Shown: piece by piece, positions 1 to 6,178 of the stretch
How positions within the stretch are numbered: position 1 is the first letter of the stretch
Layout: each line of letters begins with the position of its first letter
Assembly: GCA_951800155.1 (NCBI GenBank)
Contig: CATOJL010000060.1
Location: 1-8,127 of the forward strand
Source: an uncultured Bacilli bacterium
GTDB taxonomy: Bacteria; Bacillota_I; Bacilli_A; RF39; UBA660
Direction: 5' to 3'
DNA length: 8,127 nt
Notes under the pieces: model-generated
Databases searched by the model: none
What the model saw: the letters and a program-made list of their open reading frames with translations, nothing else
What the model was told of the DNA's origin: nothing
Translations under genes and position numbers: made by a program

Positions 1-22
1 AACTAAATATTCCACTTTTTTT

Positions 23-50
23 ATAGTATATAATGATTTTTATATACTAT
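23..50. repeat. AT-rich perfect inverted repeat (hairpin)
   Basis: ATAGTATATAA at 23-33 is exactly complementary to TTATATACTAT at 40-50, leaving a 6-nt loop. Each 11-nt arm has only one G or C. The left arm contains TATAAT (29-34), so the element could be an operator over a -10 box, but no good -35 hexamer lies at the right distance. A T-run before it and a short TTTT after it also allow a weak terminator for a gene left of the window. The symmetry is seen directly; the function is not settled. Confidence 0.5.
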
Positions 51-112
51 TTTGGTCCATTTACTCATTCAATGTCATTATATTACATTATTTTTTTATT
101 TTGGTCAATTTA
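48..112 (+). repeat. Pair of 16-bp direct repeats upstream of the exonuclease-like gene
   Basis: TATTTTGGTCCATTTA at 48-63 recurs as TATTTTGGTCAATTTA at 97-112 with one mismatch, 49 bp apart start to start. The GGTC core stands out in very AT-rich DNA. The second copy ends about 30 bp before the start codon at 143, inside the probable leader or promoter region. It could be a regulator-binding site. Simple duplication or chance in AT-rich sequence is also possible. Confidence 0.4.
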
Positions 113-132
113 ATTTTTCATTTGAGCTTTAT

Positions 133-137
133 GGAGG
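133..137 (+). promoter_or_regulatory. Ribosome binding site fixing the start at 143
   Basis: GGAGG lies 5 nt before the ATG at 143. The upstream in-frame candidates, TTG at 101 and ATG at 131, have no such site. The open frame therefore extends 14 codons upstream of the real gene start. Confidence 0.8.
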
Positions 138-142
138 TTTAT

Positions 143-598
143 ATGGACATTTTAAAAGAGAAATATATTATTATAGAAATTATTCCTACAACATGTCAAA
201 AAGAAACAGGTAACCTTGTTCAAATAAGTGCTCTAAAACTTCATGGCTTACAATTATTAGAACGATTTGATTATCGTCTAAATCCTGCGAAAGTTCCTAT
301 TCCTGATTTAATCCATCTTACTTCCTATGATCAAGAGCTTTTTACTTACTTAGAATCAACAGAACAATTACTAGAAACATTTTCAATATGGAGTTCTGGC
401 TTACCACTTCTCATTTTAGATAATGCATACACAAAAAGTTATTTAAAAGATTTGCCTAATGAAAAAATTTCTATTTGTCAATTTTTAAATACGGAGTACC
501 AAGACAACATCATAGAAATACTCATAAAAAAATATCATCTAGAACCTAGTCCTTATATTGTAGACTTATTATATGAAAGCATAATAAGAGAAAATTAA
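143..598 (+). CDS. DnaQ/RNase T-like exonuclease-fold protein, catalytic residues missing
   Basis: This 151-residue protein follows the layout of a DEDDh 3'-5' exonuclease (DNA polymerase III epsilon/RNase T type) at the pattern level. It has a first strand YIIIEII, then VQISALKL (26-33), RFDYRLNP (41-48), a PIPDLIHLT stretch (52-60) matching the usual 'pip..i..lTGI', and LLILDNAYTKSYL (89-101) matching 'plvahNasFDl.FL'. The metal ligands are not kept. The usual D-x-E-T-T-G reads EIIPTT (12-17), so Asp becomes Glu and Glu becomes Ile. The Asp of the N-A-x-F-D motif is absent, and no His stands in the C-terminal His-x4-Asp position (PYIVD, 137-141), although that Asp may survive. Length is shorter than active relatives. 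The most likely reading is a catalytically dead family member acting by binding or structure. The gene stands alone on this strand and ends in a hairpin shared with the converging operon. The fold call is by eye and moderately sure. Confidence 0.6.
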   Translation: MDILKEKYIIIEIIPTTCQKETGNLVQISALKLHGLQLLERFDYRLNPAKVPIPDLIHLTSYDQELFTYLESTEQLLETFSIWSSGLPLLILDNAYTKSYLKDLPNEKISICQFLNTEYQDNIIEILIKKYHLEPSPYIVDLLYESIIREN

Positions 599-620
599 AA
601 TAGCGTGTGCTATTTTTTTT
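597..620. terminator. Bidirectional rho-independent terminator between converging genes
   Basis: AAAATAGC (597-604) pairs with GCTATTTT (609-616) around a GTGT loop. On the plus strand a T-run continues to 620. On the minus strand the left arm reads out as GCTATTTT. The hairpin starts on the last base pair of the plus-strand stop codon (596-598) and contains the minus-strand TAG stop (610-612), so both converging genes end inside one compact element. Confidence 0.75.
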
Positions 621-1089
621 GTTCAAATAAGATTTTACACTCTGTCAATTTCTTGAAACGCTTTCGATCAATTTCATTCTTAATGCCATCAAATAATAAG
701 TTATATATCCCTTCCCAAATAAAAACCCATGCAATAATTAAAATGACCTCAGATAGAATAGGAATGATATCTACAAATAAATAGATAAATAAAATAAATA
801 TGCCAACTAATATACAAATAAGACTCATCAGTCTATTTTTTTCTATTAAAAGTAAAAGTTCTTGTATTTCAACCCCATAATTTCTACGAATCATATCTAT
901 TAAATGTGTTTGTTCTCTCTTATCTAATTCTTCCTTGCAATAAATATGAATTTCAATCTTTTCTCTCAAAGATGCTGTTTTACATTCTTCTAAAATATAA
1001 GCACTTAACTCTGGAGAAAGTCTTTCTTTATGAAATTGATTTTGAAAATGCTCCTTACTTTCTACATATACCTCAATTTTATTTGCCAT
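610..1089 (-). CDS. Two-helix membrane protein of unknown function
   Basis: This 159-residue protein has a charged N-terminal region (about 1-85), two hydrophobic segments (about 87-106 and 107-133) joined by a very short DIIP turn, and a basic C-terminal tail rich in Lys and Arg (136-159). By the positive-inside rule both ends should be cytoplasmic, giving a membrane hairpin. The stretch YGVEIQELLLLIEKNR (71-86) looks like an amphipathic helix leading into the membrane. The family looks like a conserved uncharacterised Firmicutes protein, but I cannot name a function. The start is supported by AGGAG (1097-1101) with a 7-nt spacer. It lies 17 nt after the stop of the 81-residue gene, so the two are almost certainly one operon. 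It ends within the shared terminator at 597-620. Confidence 0.75.
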   Translation of the reverse strand: MANKIEVYVESKEHFQNQFHKERLSPELSAYILEECKTASLREKIEIHIYCKEELDKREQTHLIDMIRRNYGVEIQELLLLIEKNRLMSLICILVGIFILFIYLFVDIIPILSEVILIIAWVFIWEGIYNLLFDGIKNEIDRKRFKKLTECKILFEQKK

Positions 1090-1106
1090 ACCTGTTCTCC
1101 TATACT

Positions 1107-1352
1107 TTACTTTGGATTTGCGAGAAAATGTTTTACTTTCGATAAAGTTTGTCTAGAAGGATACATATATTCACTTAAAGAGATTCCACACTTTCTATAA
1201 GTATCTTTTTCTAAAATTCCAACATAATCAGTTAGTTTCAAAAACATTTTTTCTTCTTTTCTTGTTAAACCTTTATCATTAACTAAACAGGACAATTTCC
1301 ATTTCTTTTTATTTTTTCCTATTTTCTTATTTGTATACATCTTAAATAACAT
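1107..1352 (-). CDS. Small basic hypothetical protein
   Basis: The product has 81 residues and is strongly basic at the N-terminus (several Lys in KKIGKNKKKWK). It has a single LTRKEEKMFLKLTDYVGI stretch likely to be helical and no membrane segment. I do not recognise a family. Support for a real gene comes from its signals: GGAGG (1361-1365) 8 nt before the ATG, a TTGACA promoter just upstream, and tight 17-nt spacing to the following membrane-protein gene. It may be a small DNA-, RNA- or membrane-associated partner of that protein. No function is visible in the sequence. Confidence 0.65.
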   Translation of the reverse strand: MLFKMYTNKKIGKNKKKWKLSCLVNDKGLTRKEEKMFLKLTDYVGILEKDTYRKCGISLSEYMYPSRQTLSKVKHFLANPK

Positions 1353-1716
1353 GAATAAAACCTCCCTATGATTACATTATCATTGTATAAAAGAAAAAGG
1401 AGAATTGTCAAGAAAGAAGTATTTCCGTTCTTTCTTTTTTACAAAGATTTATATTTAAGATAATATTAGAGAGAATTTCAAAGTACCTTTTTACTGATAG
1501 AGTAAATCGTACTAAAGTTAACTTAGAAATTGATATTTCAACAAAGGACAAAGGGATAGGTTCAAAAAGAATATACCACTTTTTATATGTAATTTGTAAA
1601 AAATAATATTTTTAAAATATAGGCCAAAATGGATGGATTTGGATAGCTTTTCTCTCTCCTAATATTCTTAATTTTAACGGATAGAACGCATGAAACCATT
1701 AAAAAAAGAGGGTCTC
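1353..1716. other. Gene-free intergenic stretch
   Basis: The two ends hold the promoter at 1382-1411 and part of the terminator at 1701-1730. A 9-bp inverted repeat, AAGAAAGAA (1410-1418) and TTCTTTCTT (1428-1436), abuts the -35 box and is followed on the plus strand by T's to 1440. The rest (about 1441-1700) is AT-rich. Its longest open frame on the minus strand is roughly 69 codons, with no start codon, no ribosome site and no recognisable product. I see no RNA gene or mobile element here. Confidence 0.6.
1382..1411 (-). promoter_or_regulatory. Sigma-A-type promoter for the 1352-610 operon
   Basis: Read on the minus strand, a perfect TTGACA (1411-1406) is followed after 18 nt by TACAAT (1387-1382). 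An overlapping TATACA (1389-1384) gives a 16-nt alternative. Transcription would begin near 1375, about 10 nt before the GGAGG ribosome site of the 81-residue gene. Confidence 0.65.
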
Positions 1717-1730
1717 TTATTCCTCTTTTT
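1701..1730 (-). terminator. Rho-independent terminator overlapping the end of the OB-fold gene
   Basis: On the minus strand AAAAAGAGG (1730-1722) pairs with CCTCTTTTT (1711-1703) across a 10-nt loop, and T's continue to 1701. The stop codon of the upstream gene (1719-1717) lies in the loop, so the stem is built from that gene's last sense codons. It ends the operon that begins at 5176. Confidence 0.8.
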
Positions 1731-1944
1731 CTATAGTATTTTTGCTTATATGATCGATTCGTGTAATGTTACGTGCTAGCTTAATAGCAGGAAATCTCTC
1801 CTCTACCCGAAAGGCAACCAAATCTCCCTCATGAATTTCTTGTTGAAAAGAAATATCTTCAATAGAAAAATCAATCTCTTCTTTTTCCCTTAAAATGACA
1901 CCATATTCTCCATTATAAAAATGAACTACTCCTATTGTTTTCAT
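1717..1944 (-). CDS. Cold-shock-like / OB-fold small protein
   Basis: The product has 75 residues. Residues 3-62 follow the strand pattern of a cold-shock domain: TIGVVHFYNGEYGVIL resembles the G-x-V-k-w-F-N...G-y-G-F-I opening, an acidic hairpin follows, then HEGDLVAFRVEER matches the usual 'l..Gq.V.F.v..', and ARNITRI matches 'A.nV..i'. The aromatic-rich nucleic-acid-binding signatures are poor. RNP1 is reduced to YGVIL, and the VFVHF-type RNP2 is replaced by IDFSIED. A charged tail (63-75) ends in EKEE. It is probably an OB-fold protein that may or may not bind RNA. The gene begins 13 nt after the stop of the 1072-residue gene, with AGAGG (1952-1956) in that gap, so it is co-transcribed with it and ends in its own terminator. 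The fold is inferred by eye. Confidence 0.6.
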   Translation of the reverse strand: MKTIGVVHFYNGEYGVILREKEEIDFSIEDISFQQEIHEGDLVAFRVEERFPAIKLARNITRIDHISKNTIEKEE

Positions 1945-1957
1945 CTTCTAACCTCTT

Positions 1958-4900
1958 CTACAATGTTTTATTTCCTTTTAAATGTAAATTTTTTTTTATA
2001 TATTTCATTTCTTCATAAATTCTAGGATCTTGTAATGGTAGAGCCAATTCTTCTAAAGAGCCATCTTCTCTAATAGCAATATACCAATCCTCACCACAAT
2101 ATACTTCTCGATATTCCTCTTTATAAAATGGATCAAAGTCACGTGCTTTATTCTCTCTTTCAACAACATCTTTTTCCATAACAATAGAAAGTGCTCTTAA
2201 CCTTGTTATCTCCTCCTCTGTAGGTTGATAACTTATCTGTTTTCTTAGTTTCATATAGCTTTTCTTTTCTAATACATCAAAATCTAATCGAATAGCACTA
2301 CTATTTTGAACATTTTCCCTAGAACTTAATAAAATAGCACTTACACATGTATCTGCATGAGGAAAACTAGATTTAAATCTAGGATCCTGTACGGTAATAT
2401 AGCCTCTTTCATCTAAATTTTTATTATCCGCATTTATAAAAATATAGTCAAGATTATCTTGCATAGCAATAGCCTGTTCCATCATTTCTTCAGCAATTTT
2501 CTTATATACTTCTATAGAAGTCTTATCACTAAACCGTGTAACCATTTGTATAAAGTTTCCCCTTCTAAAAATGAGAACCCGTGATAAGAGATTATTTTGA
2601 AAATCCTTAAACAAAGCAACATCCCCAGATCGAAGAGATAAAGTTTCCACATAAGTACTCACACCTGATAAATTTAATAAGTCAATACAACTAGTATCTG
2701 CAATCTTCTTTCCAATAAGTAATCTTTCTGGATCAGAATAAAAACCAGACTCTATAGAATAGTCCTCCATTTGTATACAAACAGGCGGTATACTTCCCAT
2801 TAGTCTATCTATTATTTTTAAATAAAAATTCAGGTATTGTTTACTATTTTGTTCTCCTACACAAGAAACGATATTCTCTCCTAAAGCAAGGAGAGTAATA
2901 TTATCAATAGAACTATAAGCATTCGCTAAAACAATGACATCTTCTATCTTTTTTAAAATAAGATTAGAATAATCTATCTTTAAAGAAGAATCTTTTTCTT
3001 TTACAATTTTATATCTAACCCGATTATAATTGGATAATATATTTAAAAATGTATCGACAGAAAATTCATGTATTAAATCAAGTAATGGTAAAAAATAGGC
3101 AACTTCATGTATGATTTCTTCTTTTTCCAGTATCTTATTTACTGTTCTATCTTCTAATTTTAATAAAAGGGAAGCTAAATTTTTTACATACCTATTCTTC
3201 TCTATAATGGTATAATCTTTATGATTTAATCCTCCTAATTTTTCTTTTTCTAAGTTAGAAATTTCCTTCTGTTCTTCTGATAAAGTTATATTAGAAATCA
3301 ACTTAAATTTCATTTGCTCAAATTTATGAACAATAAACTTCATTACCTCTATATTTTGTCCATTTAAAATAGACTGTACTAAATCTAATGTAAGAGCCCC
3401 ATTCACAGAAAAAGGAATAGCCAATAAATCTAAATCGGCCTTCTTTATATCCATACCCGATTTTTTGACATCTTTATTGTTTAGAATCTCTTCTTCTGTA
3501 TTTTGAATCATTTCATGAAATTGTGCTTCTGTAATCCCTAAACTACTCCACTGCCTCCTTTGTATTCTATAGGCAACTTCCTTTAATTTTCTCCCATTCC
3601 ATATGGTATTTACTTTTTTCTGTGACAAAGTCATTTTTCCTTCTACATCTTTTAAAATCTCACTCTTTTCTTTATTACTAAAATCATTTCTATGCTCATT
3701 TAATACAAAATTAAAAAAAGCACTTGTCACTGGTAAATCGACATTTTGTCCTTCTAAATACATTTGATAAAATTGCATAATCTCTTTATATAGATATTCT
3801 CTTGAAATCCGTTTTCCAACAAATGTGTGTAAATTTACAACAAATGCATCCGCATAATTTGGATTCTGTGTAATACTCATTTTTTGCAATATGGACATTA
3901 AATTATTATGTAAAGAAACAATATCTGTGTATAGGAAAGAAGATTTATTTTGTGCATAACGAATGTTTACAATTCCATCAATGACTTTATCAAGTATTTG
4001 AAAATAGCGCTGTTGCTCATCCATATCCTCTTCATCAATCAATATATCTAAACACTGAATTAGCTTATTTAATTTCTTAATATCCGCCTTAGCCCCAAAT
4101 CGATAATCTAAAAAAGGAAGTGCATCAATCGTTACATTTTGCTTCCTTTTGATTACATCTTCTAATGCCTTTTGTTTCTCTTTCTCTGTTAGATGCATAG
4201 AATAAAGTCTAAATTGGGGAAGATGACACATGATTGACTCATTTCTCGCCAAATTTGGAAATCTTTCTAAATCCTGTTTCGTAATTTGATAGTTTTGTAA
4301 AGCTTCTTTTATTACCATTGGATGTATGGGACAAGAAGCACCTAGGTAAACAATCAGTTTAGGATTCTTCTTTATTACAGGTTCCATAATACATGGATAT
4401 TTCGTTAAATCTGGATTTTCAATCAAATCCATTTCACTAGCTATATACCCACGCTTACTCGCCTCTACTACATAGGTACTACTTAAATGTTCTTTATCAA
4501 AAATACGAATCATTGATGGATCACTTTCAAAAGCCCTTATTAACAATTGATTAAACTTTTTTAAATGTGGATAAGAATAGAAATGTTCTTTTTTAGGAAC
4601 AAATCCATTTCTTATGGCTGTAGTCACATTGTCTAAAGATAAGTTAGGAATTTGCAAAATAACATTGGGATGATTCTCTATTCCCTTCCTAACAAATCCC
4701 TCATTCTGCGCAAATGAGGGACATCTTAGAAAATCTTCTTCATCGGGCACATAGCCAGATTCGGCTAATAAAGATACGATTCTATGCGTAATTTGAGAAT
4801 CCTTCATTTTTTTTACTAACGTTGGATTTTCACGAATCATACTTTCACACATTTTTTTATTTTCTAAAAGCATTGGATACTTTTCAAGATCTTCTTCTTT

Positions 4901-5176
4901 TATTTTTACATTTCCAGAAGCTAGTTTATCAATACATTCCTGAGAAAATGCCTCTGCATCAAAATTTCTAAACACTTCTATATCCTTATCTAGCATACAA
5001 CTTAAAACTTCACTATTCTGTTTTAATACATCATTTTTATGAGTACTAAAGTAATCACTTGGAATTTCTACCCTTTTCCTTATGGAAAGAAAATCTTCTA
5101 CAGAAAGATCTCCAAAATGATCGAAAACATACTTATTCAAAACAGTTTTAGGCGCTAATAAAAATAGTCGATTCAT
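1958..5176 (-). CDS. Large repeat protein (1072 residues) of unknown function
   Basis: This is a soluble protein without a signal peptide or membrane segment. Residues about 31-320 carry six degenerate repeats, seen as 'G-[YF]-x-P-x-x-E-D-[LF]-x-x-x-P-x-L-x-x-N-x-x-[IM]...[NS]-[PH]-x-[LI]-I'. Clear examples are GYVPDEEDF, GFVPKKEHF, GYIASEMDL and NYQITKQDL. The anchor Phe/Leu falls at 43, 97, 149, 199, 251 and 303, a period of 50-54. Residues 330-830 are mostly charged helix. A compact region (about 835-960) includes LLSRVLIFRRGNFIQMVTRF, DNLDYIFINAD and SFPHADTC, and the tail has GEDWYIAIREDGS (1028-1040). I recall this overall plan from uncharacterised proteins of gut Firmicutes, but know no assigned activity. 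The repeats suggest a helical scaffold for binding partners. The start codon is preceded by AGGGA 10 nt away and by a near-consensus promoter. The OB-fold gene follows in the same operon. Confidence 0.85.
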   Translation of the reverse strand: MNRLFLLAPKTVLNKYVFDHFGDLSVEDFLSIRKRVEIPSDYFSTHKNDVLKQNSEVLSCMLDKDIEVFRNFDAEAFSQECIDKLASGNVKIKEEDLEKYPMLLENKKMCESMIRENPTLVKKMKDSQITHRIVSLLAESGYVPDEEDFLRCPSFAQNEGFVRKGIENHPNVILQIPNLSLDNVTTAIRNGFVPKKEHFYSYPHLKKFNQLLIRAFESDPSMIRIFDKEHLSSTYVVEASKRGYIASEMDLIENPDLTKYPCIMEPVIKKNPKLIVYLGASCPIHPMVIKEALQNYQITKQDLERFPNLARNESIMCHLPQFRLYSMHLTEKEKQKALEDVIKRKQNVTIDALPFLDYRFGAKADIKKLNKLIQCLDILIDEEDMDEQQRYFQILDKVIDGIVNIRYAQNKSSFLYTDIVSLHNNLMSILQKMSITQNPNYADAFVVNLHTFVGKRISREYLYKEIMQFYQMYLEGQNVDLPVTSAFFNFVLNEHRNDFSNKEKSEILKDVEGKMTLSQKKVNTIWNGRKLKEVAYRIQRRQWSSLGITEAQFHEMIQNTEEEILNNKDVKKSGMDIKKADLDLLAIPFSVNGALTLDLVQSILNGQNIEVMKFIVHKFEQMKFKLISNITLSEEQKEISNLEKEKLGGLNHKDYTIIEKNRYVKNLASLLLKLEDRTVNKILEKEEIIHEVAYFLPLLDLIHEFSVDTFLNILSNYNRVRYKIVKEKDSSLKIDYSNLILKKIEDVIVLANAYSSIDNITLLALGENIVSCVGEQNSKQYLNFYLKIIDRLMGSIPPVCIQMEDYSIESGFYSDPERLLIGKKIADTSCIDLLNLSGVSTYVETLSLRSGDVALFKDFQNNLLSRVLIFRRGNFIQMVTRFSDKTSIEVYKKIAEEMMEQAIAMQDNLDYIFINADNKNLDERGYITVQDPRFKSSFPHADTCVSAILLSSRENVQNSSAIRLDFDVLEKKSYMKLRKQISYQPTEEEITRLRALSIVMEKDVVERENKARDFDPFYKEEYREVYCGEDWYIAIREDGSLEELALPLQDPRIYEEMKYIKKNLHLKGNKTL
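4217..5086 (-). repeat. Array of six ~52-residue protein repeats
   Basis: This encodes residues about 31-320 of the large protein. Six diverged units recur with start-to-start distances of 54, 52, 50, 52 and 52 residues, measured at the conserved Phe/Leu after the acidic pair. The DNA of the units is not visibly similar, so this is old protein-level repetition and not a recent tandem duplication. The last unit is cut short after its N-x-x-I-M element. Confidence 0.7.
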
Positions 5177-5203
5177 ATTCCATCAGTCCCTACCTCGCTC
5201 TAC

Positions 5204-5232
5204 ATTATATCAAATAGAATCATTTCTGTAAA
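5204..5232 (-). promoter_or_regulatory. Near-consensus sigma-A promoter for the repeat-protein operon
   Basis: On the minus strand TTTACA (5232-5227) and a perfect TATAAT (5209-5204) are separated by exactly 17 nt. The transcript would start near 5197, giving a leader of about 20 nt. A 7-bp inverted repeat, AATCATT (5218-5224) and AATGATT (5235-5241), brackets the -35 hexamer and could serve as an operator. Confidence 0.8.
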
Positions 5233-5290
5233 CGAATGATTTTATACTTATAATTATCATTTTAATCTTTCTTCTACATTTTATACATAA

Positions 5291-5325
5291 ATGTTCAAAA
5301 ATATAGTCTTTTTGTTCAAAACTTT
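5291..5325 (+). promoter_or_regulatory. Two direct copies of the palindrome half-site
   Basis: ATGTTCAAAAATAT (5291-5304) and TTGTTCAAAACTTT (5312-5325) match the right half of the nearby palindrome, ATGTTCAAAACTAT, at 13 and 12 of 14 positions. They are in the same orientation and start 21 bp apart, about two helical turns, as expected for protein bound on one DNA face. They lie upstream of the repeat-operon promoter. Confidence 0.5.
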
Positions 5326-5356
5326 TTCTATTTTATCTTTTAAAGCTTATTAAAAT

Positions 5357-5386
5357 ATAGTTTTGAACATATATGTTCAAAACTAT
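5357..5386. promoter_or_regulatory. Perfect 30-bp palindrome, probable operator
   Basis: The sequence ATAGTTTTGAACATA (5357-5371) is followed by its exact reverse complement (5372-5386), with no mismatch and no spacer. The core is GAAC-ATATAT-GTTC. It sits in the divergent intergenic region, 61 bp before the start codon at 5448 and about 125 bp upstream of the minus-strand -35 box. This geometry fits a dimeric repressor or activator site serving one or both directions. The 6-bp gap between GAAC and GTTC differs from the 4-bp gap of the Bacillus LexA box. Confidence 0.65.
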
Positions 5387-5447
5387 TCCCCTTCAAGAAC
5401 GAATTGCGTTGTTACATAAAATATGTTATATATAAAGAGGTGATTTT

Positions 5448-6119
5448 ATGAGAAAAAGAATTTTTTATGGATGTATAGTTGTTATAATTATAATTCTAAA
5501 TGTTTATTTTGTCATTTTACTAAAAAGAGGCATTATTTTAACTAAAGAAAATCCTATCATACAAGAACTCTATCAAAAGAGTCATCCTAGTCAAGAGGCT
5601 TCTGTTTTAAAAGAACTTTATCAGGAAGATGGTTTTACAAATAAATATATTTTAGCAGTTGGAATGAAGGAATACTTAAAACAAAACAAAAAGGAAACTA
5701 TTTCAGAAGAAGAAATAGAACAAACGATTCAATCCCTTTTTAAAGACACATCTTTTTCCCATGAAAGCTTTTATTTAATGGCAGACAATATTTGTGGATT
5801 TCATTATGATAAAGAAAAGCATGTTTATGAATCCTTATCAAATTGTGAAGAAAATAAAAAAGAGAGTTATGAACAAGAAATTACTTCTTTAAATAAACTT
5901 GGTAACAAAATTTTTATTCGAGAAAAGGTTCTTTTCCTTATAAAAGAGGAAGATATCTCTATATATGCTTCTTCTAATAAAAAAGAATTACTTGGTAAAG
6001 TAAAACAAGAAAATTACCATAAAGAAGACTATATGGATAAGGCGATTACCTATGAATTTGTCTTTACATTAATGAATGGAAACTATGTACTAACCGATCT
6101 ACATAGAATAAAAGAATAA
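5448..6119 (+). CDS. Membrane-anchored extracytoplasmic protein of unknown function
   Basis: This 223-residue protein starts MRKRIFYG. It has a basic N-terminus and one hydrophobic segment (about 6-26) without a lipobox or clear signal-peptidase site, so it is likely a signal anchor with the rest outside. The outer part is charged and mixed helix/strand. Two cysteines, C116 (DNICGFHYD) and C133 (LSNCEEN), flank a short hairpin-like stretch and could form a disulfide. The C-terminus YEFVFTLMNGNYVLTDLHRIKE resembles the closing strand pair of small secreted Firmicutes domains. No enzyme motif is seen. AGGTG lies 5 nt before the ATG, but no convincing -10/-35 pair was found. It stands 59 nt before the glycosidase gene with no obvious terminator between, so the two are probably co-transcribed and may act together at the cell surface. 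Confidence 0.75.
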   Translation: MRKRIFYGCIVVIIIILNVYFVILLKRGIILTKENPIIQELYQKSHPSQEASVLKELYQEDGFTNKYILAVGMKEYLKQNKKETISEEEIEQTIQSLFKDTSFSHESFYLMADNICGFHYDKEKHVYESLSNCEENKKESYEQEITSLNKLGNKIFIREKVLFLIKEEDISIYASSNKKELLGKVKQENYHKEDYMDKAITYEFVFTLMNGNYVLTDLHRIKE

Positions 6120-6168
6120 ATTTCTCCTTTTGTTTCATAAAAGAAAAAGAAAGAAATATAGTATAACT

Positions 6169-6174
6169 AGGTGA
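6169..6174 (+). promoter_or_regulatory. Ribosome binding site favouring the start at 6179
   Basis: AGGTGA is followed by ATATGATG. The first ATG (6176) is only 2 nt from AGGTG; the second (6179) is 5 nt away, the same spacing as in the gene at 5448. The start at 6179 is therefore preferred, one codon shorter. Confidence 0.6.
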
Positions 6175-6178
6175 TATG

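Noticed and set aside
101..142. Upstream in-frame starts (TTG at 101, ATG at 131) for the exonuclease-like gene
   Set aside because: GGAGG at 133-137 lies downstream of both and sits 5 nt before the ATG at 143, and the fold begins only after residue 143's Met.
906..1145. Plus-strand open frame of 79 codons
   Set aside because: It lies antisense across the membrane-protein gene and the end of the 81-residue gene, has no ribosome site, and its product is the Phe/Leu/Tyr-rich type expected from the reverse strand of such genes.
1416..1622. Minus-strand open stretch of about 69 codons in the intergenic region
   Set aside because: It has no start codon, no ribosome site and no recognisable protein pattern; likely chance in non-coding sequence.
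4217..5086. Recent tandem duplication or CRISPR-like DNA repeat
   Set aside because: The repeats are visible only in the protein; the DNA of the units is too diverged, and there are no identical repeats or spacers.
5365..5378. LexA/SOS box
   Set aside because: The Bacillus-type box is GAAC-N4-GTTC; here the gap is 6 bp, and no SOS gene is adjacent.
5424..5432. Extended -10 element TGTTATATA before the gene at 5448
   Set aside because: Transcription would start around 5439, inside the ribosome binding site, so it is unlikely to be the working promoter. No better pair was convincing.
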